Shown: piece after piece, positions 24,727 through 33,510 of the stretch | Numbering within the stretch: position 1 is the first letter of the stretch | Layout: each line of letters opens with the position of its first letter | NCBI RefSeq assembly: GCF_003385515.1 | Contig: NZ_QNVT01000006.1 | Span: forward strand, 124,001 to 188,000 | Length of the DNA stretch: 64,000 nucleotides | Reading direction: 5' to 3' | Origin: Chryseobacterium pennae | GTDB lineage: Bacteria > Bacteroidota > Bacteroidia > Flavobacteriales > Weeksellaceae | The notes under the pieces: generated by a model | What the model saw: only the letters and a program-made list of their open reading frames with translations | What the model was told of the DNA's origin: nothing | Database searches by the model: none | Made by a program: the position numbers and the translations under genes

Positions 24727-25394
24727 CTCTTTTCCAAAATGGTAATATGATAGGAAGCCCAGTTTTTCAGAAAGGAGCGGCAAAGAAAATTATCCAGTGG
24801 AAGAAAGAATCTTCTGATTGTTTTCGGCACTCTGTGAATCGGAAAAAATAACACTCCGGTTGTATTGATAACTTTCCATTGATCTTTTGAAAGCGCTGCA
24901 ATATCTGAAACTGAAAAGCTGTTTCCGGCATGCCAGTCCTTTTGTGGAGAAACGGATTTTTTTCTGCTTTTTACAGGATAATCGAAAATAAGATTTCCAT
25001 TCTTGTTTAATTTCTGATAACATTCGTTTAAAAATGCTTTCGTCTCTTCCCGGTTCTGATGCATGATGACATGAAAGCAGAAAATACAGTCGAATTCCTC
25101 ATGAAAAGGGATGTCTGAAATTTCACCCGCTTTCAGAATTTTTTCACGATATTTCTGACGGGCGACATCCAGCATATTTTCACTGAAATCTGTTCCATGG
25201 GTAGCAAAATTTAACAAGCGACCTGTTCCGCATCCGAGATCCAGAACCTTTGTATATTTTTTGCCCCGGAAAAAAGAGGTTAAAAAAGACCTTTCCTGTT
25301 GGTCAATGTATTGTCCGTAAGAGTTCCCGAAGCGGTTCTCATCATAGGATTCTGCGAGGTTGCTGTAATATTCAAGAATACTAGTTTTCATCAT
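24723..25394 (-). CDS. Class I SAM-dependent methyltransferase
   Basis: A 223-residue methyltransferase. Motif I is VLDLGCGTGRLLNFA (about 50-64), preceded by the helix-rich YYSNLAESYDENRFG. Then come GTDFSENMLDVAR for the acidic ribose contact and FDCIFCFHVIMHQ for the motif following strand 4. No signal or membrane segment is present. The substrate cannot be told, though many small relatives act on quinones or small metabolites. It is the first gene of the ATGA-coupled methyltransferase-VanW-AcpH operon. Confidence 0.85.
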   Translation of the reverse strand: MMKTSILEYYSNLAESYDENRFGNSYGQYIDQQERSFLTSFFRGKKYTKVLDLGCGTGRLLNFATHGTDFSENMLDVARQKYREKILKAGEISDIPFHEEFDCIFCFHVIMHQNREETKAFLNECYQKLNKNGNLIFDYPVKSRKKSVSPQKDWHAGNSFSVSDIAALSKDQWKVINTTGVLFFPIHRVPKTIRRFFLPLDNFLCRSFLKNWASYHITILEKR

Positions 25395-25477
25395 TTGAAA
25401 AATCTTTTGTTAAGATCTTTAATTTTATTGACTTCTACAATATTTTTTCCGGCATAATGAATTTTTTACAGCTCAGA

Positions 25478-25606
25478 CTAATTGGATTGTTCTTTTCTGA
25501 ATTCAGAAGGTGTCATCCCTGTCATTTTCTTAAAAATGGTATTAAAAGCTGTTTTTGAATTGAAACCGGACTCAAATGCAATTCCTATCCTGTTTCTTCT
25601 TGCCAT
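25478..25606 (-). pseudogene. Remnant of an AraC-family regulator (C-terminal HTH)
   Basis: Forty-two codons encode GIAFESGFNSKTAFNTIFKK followed by MTGMTPSEFRKEQSN, the second HTH and tail of an AraC/XylS protein. Upstream matches are broken by stops. The rest of the gene is gone. It lies at the left edge of the sugar-kinase module, so it may mark the junction of that insertion. Confidence 0.7.
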
Positions 25607-25830
25607 TATATTTTTAAAGGCAACTCTTTAGTTCAGAGATGTCTTTTTCTTCACCTAAAATCAACGCATTAGTCATTTGATTTCTAATGTAATTATTTAT
25701 TGGGGGTTAAGATAAATTCGGATTCAGCTATGGTATGTTAATATAAAGTTTTCAATGTTTGTGCTTGGTGATTCTTTCTTAAGATCAAAGATAGTATGTT
25801 TTTATTTTTTTTAATAAATGTTTGTATATT

Positions 25831-25868
25831 GTTTACTTTTATGTAAATAAACTATTATAATATTTTTG
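25831..25868 (+). promoter_or_regulatory. Palindrome and -7 element before sugar kinase
   Basis: GTTTA (25831) and TAAAC (25848), with partial pairing between, form a 22-bp palindrome directly upstream of TATTTTTG (25861-25868), a TAnnTTTG -7 element. Repression by the GntR-type regulator encoded in the same module would act here. No clear -33 element at the usual distance was seen. Confidence 0.4.
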
Positions 25869-25929
25869 TGTATTGATAATAATAATTTTACATTTGAAAA
25901 CAAATTATAAATCATTCAGTAAAAATACA

Positions 25930-27297
25930 ATGGAAACAAAATCTTACATAATAGGTGTTGATTTCGGAACTACATCACTGTCGGTTGTGCTTGTCAAAAC
26001 TGATGACTGGCAAATAGAAAGAGTAATCAACAGAGAAACGAATGCCTATATCGAGTCTAGTAATACCTTGGTGAAAGAACAGTCGATCAAAATACTGGTA
26101 GATTCTTTCAATAGTGTAATGGAAGAAATTAACTCATTACCTAATATTCATATAGCAGCCTATGGTTTTACAGGGCAGATGCATGGCATTGTTGGGCTAG
26201 ACAAGAATAATAATGCGGTGACCAATCTGGTAACTTGGGAAGATCGAAGTGGAGAAACTGTAATGGATAATGCTACTAAAATGATTGATACTATTAAGAC
26301 ATTAGCAGGTGACGACACTATTTCTTGCGGTTACGGTATTGTTACCTTGTATAAATGGCTGGTTGTAGAAAAAAGAACAGACATTTCTAGCTTTTGTACG
26401 ATTGCGGACTATTTTGTAGGGCTGATTACACACAAAATAGCAATGAGCCCGTCGATGGCTCATAGTATTGGTTTATTTGATATCTCCACGAATACATGGA
26501 ATCGCAGATCTATTGAGAAATTGGGCTTAGACTATCAGTTATTTCCTTTGGTAGTCAGTGAATCGAGTTTGTTGGGTTATGCGGGCGATGTGCCAGTGTT
26601 TTCCGCAATTGGAGATAACCAAGCCAGCTTTATGGGGGCTGTTTCGGGAACAAAAAAATCAATGGTACTGAATGTTGGTACAGGGACTCAAATTTCGGTT
26701 CTACTTGAGAAAGGGGAAGTTAATAAGTACAATGGATACATAGATGGAGTGGCTACCCAGCTACGTCCTTACGATAACGATTATTATTTGATGGCCACCA
26801 GTTTTATCAACGGTGGGGCAACCTATAGATCGCTCTTTAATTTTATGAAAGAGATAGCAGTCTCTTTATTTAATCTTGAAAATATAGATGAGAATCAGTT
26901 GTGGAGCAATATGGAAAAGAGTGCAGGGTTCAGTATAGAGGAAGGTGATCCGTTAAAAGTTCTTCCTTTGCTGTCATACGAACGTAATGATTTTGGAAAA
27001 AACGGGGAAATAACAAATATAACTTCTGAAAATTTTCATCCAGGCAATTTGATTGCGGGATTCCTGAAGGGGCTTTCAGAAAATTATAAATCAGCCTTAA
27101 ATCCTAACATACTAGAGAAGACAGATTTTATTTACGGAGGCGGAAACGGATTGAAAAAAAACAAAGTATTTGTTCAGATTCTGGAACAAACCTTTGGAAA
27201 GCCAATATACTTAACGTCTTATGATGAAGAAGCGGCGGTGGGTGCTGCAATGAATGCTGCTAAAGCAATACAAATTGAACAAATCCAAAAAATCTGA
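25930..27297 (+). CDS. FGGY family carbohydrate kinase
   Basis: A 455-residue sugar kinase starting METKSYIIGVDFGTTS. The ATP/Mg motif DFGTTS and the FGGY signature are visible (GFTGQMHGIVGLD, then TWEDRSGE; later NVGTGTQISVL, TSFINGGATYRSLF and YGGGNGLKKNK). The GQMHG pattern is shared by xylulokinase and sedoheptulokinase-type proteins, so the substrate is a pentulose or heptulose by analogy only. The 20 codons before this ATG lack support. It is followed by an MFS carrier and a GntR-type regulator, which together make a compact sugar-use module. Confidence 0.85.
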   Translation: METKSYIIGVDFGTTSLSVVLVKTDDWQIERVINRETNAYIESSNTLVKEQSIKILVDSFNSVMEEINSLPNIHIAAYGFTGQMHGIVGLDKNNNAVTNLVTWEDRSGETVMDNATKMIDTIKTLAGDDTISCGYGIVTLYKWLVVEKRTDISSFCTIADYFVGLITHKIAMSPSMAHSIGLFDISTNTWNRRSIEKLGLDYQLFPLVVSESSLLGYAGDVPVFSAIGDNQASFMGAVSGTKKSMVLNVGTGTQISVLLEKGEVNKYNGYIDGVATQLRPYDNDYYLMATSFINGGATYRSLFNFMKEIAVSLFNLENIDENQLWSNMEKSAGFSIEEGDPLKVLPLLSYERNDFGKNGEITNITSENFHPGNLIAGFLKGLSENYKSALNPNILEKTDFIYGGGNGLKKNKVFVQILEQTFGKPIYLTSYDEEAAVGAAMNAAKAIQIEQIQKI

Positions 27298-27335
27298 TAA
27301 ACTTAAATAAGGAATTAACCAAAATATAAACCAAC

Positions 27336-28481
27336 ATGATGAAAATTTTAAAATTACCGAATTCGATTGCTGTAATGTTCTCCTTTTTTGTTATGGGATA
27401 TGTAGATTTGGTAGGCATTGCAACAAATAACATAAAGATAGATTTTGGACTGACGGATACCATTGCCAACTTACTGCCATCGATGGTCTTTCTCTGGTTT
27501 CTCGTCTTTTCGGTTCCTACTGGAATAATGATGAATAAGATTGGACGCAAAAAAACAGTGTTATTAAGTCTTGCCGTAACGTTTCTGGCGGTGATTACTC
27601 CTTTGATTGGATATAGTTTTCCGATTATGCTCATCTCTTTTGCATTGCTTGGAATTGGTAATACCTTAATGCAGGTTTCATTAAATCCTTTGGTAACCAA
27701 TATTATAAAAGGAGAAAAACTAGCCAGTGCTTTAACTTTCGGCCAGTTCATAAAAGCTATCGCCTCTTTCCTGGCGCCTATAATTTCCAGTTGGGCTGCA
27801 ATCAATTTTGGAAATTGGAGATTACTATTTCCTATGTTTGCAACAATTTCATTAATCTCTTTTGTCTTGCTCTATTTTACCTCAATAGAGGAAAAATCCG
27901 GTGAAGACAAAATGTCATCGTTCAAAGATTGTTTGGGGCTTCTGGCCGATAAGACTATTTTGATGCTATTTATTGGGATACTAGTACATGTGGGCATTGA
28001 CGTTGGTGTCAATATCACTGCGCCGAAACTCTTGATGGAGCGTGTGGGCATGAATCTACAGGACGCTAGCTACGGAATAGTTTTGTACTTTATCTCCAGA
28101 ACGATAGGAACGTTTTCAGGTACTTTTATCCTGTCGTTGATTCCTTCTCGAGTATTCTTTATGGTTAGTGCCCTTCTGATGGTAGTGGGAGTAATGGGGC
28201 TTTTTTTTGCTGAAACAGGAATGCTGCTCTATATCTGTATTGTCCTACTCGGAATAGGTAATTCGAATGTCTTTTCTATCATCTTTTCGACTGCAATGCA
28301 ATTAATACCTTCCCGAAATAATGAAATATCGGGCCTGATGATCATGGGTATATCAGGAGGGGCTATTTTTCCCTTCTTTATGGGGATTCTATCCGATTCT
28401 CTGAAAAGTCAGCAAGGAGCCGTCATCATATTGCTTTTTTGCATAATCTATCTATTATCTATCTGTCGGAAAATTAAATAA
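27336..28481 (+). CDS. MFS transporter, probable sugar permease
   Basis: A 381-residue protein with about 12 transmembrane helices. MFS signatures include the GRKKTVLL loop between TM2 and TM3 and symmetric halves with a long central cytoplasmic loop (SIEEKSGEDKMSS). The N-terminal fold resembles the FucP/NarK-like sugar permeases (SVPTGIMMNKIGRKKT, LALGIGNTLMQVSLNPLV-like words). It starts 39 bp after the sugar kinase and likely carries the kinase's substrate into the cell. Specificity is unknown. Confidence 0.85.
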   Translation: MMKILKLPNSIAVMFSFFVMGYVDLVGIATNNIKIDFGLTDTIANLLPSMVFLWFLVFSVPTGIMMNKIGRKKTVLLSLAVTFLAVITPLIGYSFPIMLISFALLGIGNTLMQVSLNPLVTNIIKGEKLASALTFGQFIKAIASFLAPIISSWAAINFGNWRLLFPMFATISLISFVLLYFTSIEEKSGEDKMSSFKDCLGLLADKTILMLFIGILVHVGIDVGVNITAPKLLMERVGMNLQDASYGIVLYFISRTIGTFSGTFILSLIPSRVFFMVSALLMVVGVMGLFFAETGMLLYICIVLLGIGNSNVFSIIFSTAMQLIPSRNNEISGLMIMGISGGAIFPFFMGILSDSLKSQQGAVIILLFCIIYLLSICRKIK

Positions 28482-28910
28482 CCTAGGTTCGGTGGGATAA
28501 GAGAAATAGAATCGAGAAGGTTGAAAGCCTGCAGTTACCATTGGGTGGATGATTCCGCAAGTCATCAAAAAAATCCGGTTTTTTACCACCAATACACGAA
28601 TAAAAGGTGCTGGAATTGAAACATAAATGACGAAGAATATCCAAGGTCGTTGCCATTCCAGAGGAACCCCAGTTTAGTCAAGAAATAAAATAGCAAGCAA
28701 TTGGAAATCAAATATTTTTGAATATTTCTTAATCCAAGCTGAGGTTAAATAATGACATTTTTTCCTAAACACATATTACTCTTTCCATTTGATTTTAATG
28801 GAAAGAATGTAATCTTGCACACTCCAAAATATAGAATAAAGGTTTATTTTCCATTTAGTCAATGGGGTATTTTCAATGTGAGATACAAAACAGTTAATAT
28901 ATTTTTTATA
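28482..28910. other. Non-coding gap without a recognised feature
   Basis: About 430 bp between the permease and the regulator. I see no gene on either strand, only short open frames and no strong hairpins. Parts (CCACCAATACACGAATAAAA region) might be eroded gene remnants but I could not identify one. Confidence 0.3.
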
Positions 28911-28929
28911 TTTGCATATCGCATGCAAA
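28911..28929. promoter_or_regulatory. Palindrome before GntR-type regulator
   Basis: TTTGCAT-atcgc-ATGCAAA has seven perfect pairs and sits 16 bp before the regulator ATG. It is a natural site for autoregulation. It differs from the palindrome at the kinase promoter. Confidence 0.5.
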
Positions 28930-28945
28930 ATATGATCAAACTTCT

Positions 28946-30040
28946 ATGGATATAAAAAGAAACTATAAATCTATACTTGATTTATTACTTGCGGAGATAA
29001 AAAGCGGTAATTTTCCGTTTGATTCTTTGCTCCCCACAGAAGAAGAATTAGCTTTAAAGTATGGAGTGTCCCGGCCAACAATCACCAAGGTTTATAATAC
29101 ATTGCAGGATGAAAACTATATTGTCAAAAAAAAAGGTGTGGGAAGCCGCGTTATTTTCACGAATAAAAATCACCATACGTTTGGATTATTGTTACCGGGA
29201 GCAGGAGAATCTGAAATATTTTCGATAATAAATAATAGAATTCTGGAGCGTTCTCTACATGGCGAATTCGAGTGCCTTTGGGATGGTACAACAGCTGGAA
29301 ACGCCGAAACTAGGAAAGAATTAATTGAAATATATACGGAGAATTATATTTCAAAAAAGGTAGATGGTGTATTTTTTGCTCCATTGGAAAGAATATCGAA
29401 TGCAGATAATATTAATAAAAATATTTGCGATAAATTTACCCGTGCAGGTATACCACTGATACTTATTGACAGAGATATTGTGGAATTTCCAGCCAGAAGT
29501 ATCCATGACCTTGTATCTCTTGATAATTTTAATGCTGGTTACGCGATGGCTGAACACCTCTTGGATTCAAACTGTACCGAAATCAATTTTTTATACAGGA
29601 AGAACTCTGCTTTTTCTATAACACTTCGTCGTCTTGGTGTGGCGGCGGCGGTACACAAACGAGGATTCGTATTTAATAATGATAATGTGTATTGTGGAGA
29701 TCCTGAGGAAGTTGATTTTGTTCGGAAAATTAAATTCAAATCTGGACATGCTGGCATTATATGCGCAAATGACTCCACAGCAGCAATGTTGATGTCGACC
29801 ATGGATTCTCTTGATATTAAAATTTCCAAAAATGTCCTAATATGTGGATTTGATGATATGAAATACGCAAATTATCTGAAATACCCTCTTACATCTTATA
29901 ATCAGCCCTGTACAGATATTGCTGATGTTGCTGTTGAGATGATGTTCAGACGTATTAAAAATAAAGATATGAAGTCCAATCATTTAAGTCTGATTGGACA
30001 AATTATTCCGCGTAAATCTACCATTTTTGAGAAAAAATAA
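28946..30040 (+). CDS. GntR/LacI-type (AraR-like) transcriptional regulator
   Basis: A 364-residue regulator with an N-terminal winged helix of the GntR type (IKSGNFPFDSLLPTEEELAL, then YGVSRPTITKVYNTLQDENY, residues about 18-60) and a C-terminal periplasmic-binding-like sensor domain of the LacI type (residues about 75-350, with GIICANDSTAAM and CGFDDMKYANYL). The combination is that of AraR of Bacillus. Such proteins release DNA when a sugar binds. It probably represses the kinase-permease genes upstream and itself. The inducer is likely the module's sugar. Confidence 0.85.
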   Translation: MDIKRNYKSILDLLLAEIKSGNFPFDSLLPTEEELALKYGVSRPTITKVYNTLQDENYIVKKKGVGSRVIFTNKNHHTFGLLLPGAGESEIFSIINNRILERSLHGEFECLWDGTTAGNAETRKELIEIYTENYISKKVDGVFFAPLERISNADNINKNICDKFTRAGIPLILIDRDIVEFPARSIHDLVSLDNFNAGYAMAEHLLDSNCTEINFLYRKNSAFSITLRRLGVAAAVHKRGFVFNNDNVYCGDPEEVDFVRKIKFKSGHAGIICANDSTAAMLMSTMDSLDIKISKNVLICGFDDMKYANYLKYPLTSYNQPCTDIADVAVEMMFRRIKNKDMKSNHLSLIGQIIPRKSTIFEKK

Positions 30041-30272
30041 TACTTAAAAGACAATGACAACCTGTGGAAATATTTTCAACTGTAATATATTTGTTACTAA
30101 TATTTTTTACAGTGAAGTCATCTTGATTTTCCGTTTTGAGATTTTCCAAGAACAATTGCCAATAAAAGCTAAATAACTGAAGCCTATCCAACTGTGCATC
30201 TGTTCTTTCTATGGTATATCGCTCATTATATAGCGACTTATCGAATGTTTTCGAGCCACATTTTTTATTTTT

Positions 30273-31622
30273 TTAAAAAAGTCTTTCGTGGAAATCTTCA
30301 ATTTTGCTTACTTCCTCAATCTTAATACCAAACTTTTTCTTCGGAAGTTTATTGAGATTGGAAATGAAAATTTTCTCGTAACCCAATTTTTCGGCTTCAG
30401 TAATTCTTTGTTCTGCCTGAGCAACCGGACGGATTTCTCCGCTTAAGCCGATCTCTCCGGCAAAGCAGTAATGTTCAGAAATGGCTATATCTTCATTGGA
30501 TGAAAGAACAGAAGCTATAACTGCAAGGTCTAAAGCTGGATCATCCGTTTTTATTCCTCCGGTAATATTAAGGAAAACGTCTTTGGCTCCAAGTTGGAAC
30601 CCAGCTCTTTTTTCGAGAACTGCCAGAAGCATATTCAGCCTTTTGGAATCAAATCCGGTACAGCTTCTTTGAGGAGTCCCATAAACGGCTGTACTCACCA
30701 AAGCCTGAATTTCTAAAAGCATCGGTCTGTTACCTTCCAGAGTTACTGCGACTGAGTTTCCGGAAAGCTCTTCAAACTTTTTGGTGATAAGAATTTCTGA
30801 AGGATTTTTAATTTCCTTTAATCCCTGTGAGATCATTTCGTAGATTCCGATTTCAGAAGTAGATCCGAAACGGTTTTTATTGGCTCTCAATAATCTGAAA
30901 AGGTGATTTCTGTCTCCATCAAAGTTTAAAACCACATCTACCATGTGTTCCAGTACCTTGGGTCCGGCAATCTGACCGTCTTTGGTAATATGGCCTACCA
31001 AAAATACAGGAATACTGTTTTCTTTAGCATATTTAATGATCTCATTGGAGCATTCTCTGATTTGGGAAACGGTTCCGGGAGAACTTTCTATCAATTGGGA
31101 CTGAAGTGTCTGAATAGAATCAATGATCATGAAATCCGGTTCCAGTTTTTTGGCTTCATGAAGAATTTTTTCCAGGGATGTTTCTGTAAAAAGGAAACAG
31201 TTCGGATTTTGAATATCTGTTAACCTGTCAGCTCTCATTTTAATCTGAGATGCACTTTCTTCCCCGGAAACATAGAAGATTTTTTTCTTCATTTTTAAGG
31301 CAAGCTGAAGCAGCAGGGTAGATTTCCCGATTCCGGGTTCGCCACCGATCAGGGTAACAGAGCCTAAGACAATTCCTCCTCCCAGAACGCGGTTTAGTTC
31401 TTCGGAAGGTGTTTTTATTCTTGGTTCTTCACTGGTTTCTACCTCAATGATATTGATGACATGTTGCTTGGTTTTTGAGAAAGGTACCGATTTGCTGTTG
31501 GGTTTTTCTACCACTTCTTCTACCAGAGTATTCCATTCTCCACAGTTTTTGCACTGTCCCATCCATTGGGAATATTGGGTTCCGCAGTTTTGACAGAAAT
31601 ATGCCGTTTTCAGTTTTGCCAT
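30273..31622 (-). CDS. radA: DNA repair protein RadA (Sms)
   Basis: A 449-residue RadA. A four-cysteine zinc finger is at C10, C13, C24 and C27. Walker A follows (GGEPGIGKST, about 93-102), then the RadA-specific KNRFG motif within ANKNRFGSTSEIG. A C-terminal Lon-protease-like domain (residues about 290-449) ends in HERLF. RadA drives branch migration of recombination intermediates alongside RecA. It is transcribed alone. Confidence 0.96.
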   Translation of the reverse strand: MAKLKTAYFCQNCGTQYSQWMGQCKNCGEWNTLVEEVVEKPNSKSVPFSKTKQHVINIIEVETSEEPRIKTPSEELNRVLGGGIVLGSVTLIGGEPGIGKSTLLLQLALKMKKKIFYVSGEESASQIKMRADRLTDIQNPNCFLFTETSLEKILHEAKKLEPDFMIIDSIQTLQSQLIESSPGTVSQIRECSNEIIKYAKENSIPVFLVGHITKDGQIAGPKVLEHMVDVVLNFDGDRNHLFRLLRANKNRFGSTSEIGIYEMISQGLKEIKNPSEILITKKFEELSGNSVAVTLEGNRPMLLEIQALVSTAVYGTPQRSCTGFDSKRLNMLLAVLEKRAGFQLGAKDVFLNITGGIKTDDPALDLAVIASVLSSNEDIAISEHYCFAGEIGLSGEIRPVAQAEQRITEAEKLGYEKIFISNLNKLPKKKFGIKIEEVSKIEDFHERLF

Positions 31623-31736
31623 ACTGCGAAGTTATAAAAAAAGCTTTTTTTTCTGAGGCTTACAGAGATTTAAATATCAAAAACTCGTCTTATTCACTTA
31701 TAGTATGTGTTTGCATACTTGGAATAGATTTTATTC

Positions 31737-31801
31737 TCTCGCAGATTTGGCAGATTGAGTAGCTAAGAAAGATCAGTGTAATCTGCAAAATCTGCGTGAG
31801 A
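31737..31801. repeat. Imperfect palindromic intergenic repeat
   Basis: TCTCGCAGATTTGGCAGATT (31737-31756) pairs with AATCTGCAAAATCTGCGTGA (31780-31799) except for a two-base gap and one mismatch, enclosing about 23 nt. This resembles the cgcagattt-type intergenic repeat common in Bacteroidota. Weaker relatives may occur in the gap at 35640-35910. It lies between radA and the hydrolase-methyltransferase gene. Confidence 0.6.
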
Positions 31802-31806
31802 AATCA

Positions 31807-33507
31807 TCAGTTAAGAACATTTACTTTCCCGGAAGAAACTGTGAAAATTCCAAAATCATCAATCAGCATCTTCTCTTTTTGAATAGTATTGAATGCCATA
31901 ACTCTGTCCAGCTCTTTCTGTGAACGTCTTCTCATGATCCAGTCCTTGTTCTGATGATTATTCAGTACATAGGCGATCATTTTCAGCTGTGGATGCCAGG
32001 GTTGTCCTGTGTACACAATGTGAGAGTCCTTTTCTGAGATGGCAACAATTCCCTGAATAGCTTTACTTGCCATCTCATTATCTCCAAAAAGTTCAAGAAT
32101 ACCGGAAACAATGGTGATATTGGGTTCAATATTCAGTTTTTTATACGTCTCAGGATTAAAACAATCGAAATTAGTAAACCGGATCTGTTGGTAACCTTTT
32201 TCTTTAATCACCTTTTCACCGATTTCGATATTAGACTTTACAAACTCATTAATGACAATTTCAGCTTCAGGATATTTCTCTTTAATATCAAATAAATAAT
32301 TTCCGGTACCTCCGGCAATATCAAGAATTTTAACAGCTCTTCCCTGTTGTTTAAGTACCTGAATATTTTGTTCTAAAAGCTGAAGCAAATGTTGTTTTCT
32401 GATACGGATTCCTTTCCAGCCAATGGCATTGAGATAATTCTTATCCATCATTTTTCCAAAACCTAATTTTCCTTTCGGCTGGTTCTGATAAACATAATCC
32501 AATGAAGCACCGGAATCAAATCCATACTTTAATCCGATAGCCATTCCATTGCTTATTTTTCCGATCTTTCCCAGGGAGAGTTTCTGAAGTTTAAAGTTCA
32601 GATTGTTTCCAACATTATTTTTCAGATCCTGCTCTTCTTTTACAGAAAATGGGTCAGGGGAAAGATGGGTCTGTTTTGGAACTCTGTTAAAACATTTTTC
32701 AGCAAAATCTACAATTTTATCGTATACTTTTTCTTTTCCGGAATCGGATAAAATGCCGTGGAAGAAATCGGGCAGTATCTCGTACTTTTTTAAATCTGTA
32801 TCCAGTTTATCATGGAATATTTTTTGGTCTTTATTAAAAACCACATGATCTTTTTCTGCAGCTAAAATCAATGTTGGAGTATCTATTGCTTCAGCATCTT
32901 CTGTTAAACGTTTTCCAGCTTTGGCAAGATCAATAAGAAGTTCCGCATCAATGGATCTGGAGATCAATGGATCAGTATCGTAAGCTTTCTGTTGTTCAGG
33001 ATCATGGGTCAGCATCTTCGATTTTACATAACTTTTGATGATTAACCCTTTTTTCAGCTTGGTTCCCAATGTAATCATTTCATTAGCCAAAGGAACAATA
33101 AGATTAATCCTGAATGCCGGTGCCAAAAGAGCCATGCCTGAAATGCCAGGAGCAAAATCATGAGCCCAGGCAGCAGCAACCACTCCCCCTATACTATTGG
33201 CAACTACAAAAATATCTGAGATCTTCACCTCATATTTTGTGTAAAGAAATTTTGAAAAAGCATTCAGATCGCGAACATAATCCATGAAAACGGATGAGGT
33301 TGTAGCAGGAGTATGGCCATGGCCACGGAGATCAAAAGCAAAAATATTATATTTCGAAAACTGTGGTGACTGAGCAATATCATTAAGCCTTTCAGAATGT
33401 TCATGACCTCGGTGGATCATGATGATGCTTTTCTGATGGGGCTGGTAATTCCATTCCCTGTAAAAAATCTCATTGTTATCAAAACTTGTAAAATGTCCGC
33501 TGTTCAT
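31807..33507 (-). CDS. Alpha/beta hydrolase-methyltransferase fusion (YnbC-like)
   Basis: A 566-residue fusion. The N-terminal half (about 1-290) is an alpha/beta hydrolase with the oxyanion region IIMIHRGHEHSER and nucleophile loop VVANSIGGVVAA; the usual first Gly of GxSxG is Ala here. The C-terminal half is a class I methyltransferase with motif I VKILDIAGGTGNYLFDI and INEFVKSN. This architecture matches E. coli YnbC. Next to it lie a PAP2/DSP fusion (YnbD-like), a CdsA-like enzyme and a CDP-alcohol phosphotransferase, so the ynbABCD set is complete. The pathway product is unknown, probably a lipid. It is the last gene of the run. Confidence 0.8.
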   Translation of the reverse strand: MNSGHFTSFDNNEIFYREWNYQPHQKSIIMIHRGHEHSERLNDIAQSPQFSKYNIFAFDLRGHGHTPATTSSVFMDYVRDLNAFSKFLYTKYEVKISDIFVVANSIGGVVAAAWAHDFAPGISGMALLAPAFRINLIVPLANEMITLGTKLKKGLIIKSYVKSKMLTHDPEQQKAYDTDPLISRSIDAELLIDLAKAGKRLTEDAEAIDTPTLILAAEKDHVVFNKDQKIFHDKLDTDLKKYEILPDFFHGILSDSGKEKVYDKIVDFAEKCFNRVPKQTHLSPDPFSVKEEQDLKNNVGNNLNFKLQKLSLGKIGKISNGMAIGLKYGFDSGASLDYVYQNQPKGKLGFGKMMDKNYLNAIGWKGIRIRKQHLLQLLEQNIQVLKQQGRAVKILDIAGGTGNYLFDIKEKYPEAEIVINEFVKSNIEIGEKVIKEKGYQQIRFTNFDCFNPETYKKLNIEPNITIVSGILELFGDNEMASKAIQGIVAISEKDSHIVYTGQPWHPQLKMIAYVLNNHQNKDWIMRRRSQKELDRVMAFNTIQKEKMLIDDFGIFTVSSGKVNVLN

Positions 33508-33510
33508 AGG

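Noticed and set aside
24019..25394. Vancomycin-resistance cluster
   Set aside because: VanW alone is widespread; no VanH/A/X or D-Ala ligase genes are near.
28482..28945. Short plus-strand open frame before the GntR-type gene
   Set aside because: The 67-codon frame at 28752-28955 is AT-rich, lacks homology and runs through the palindrome at 28911.
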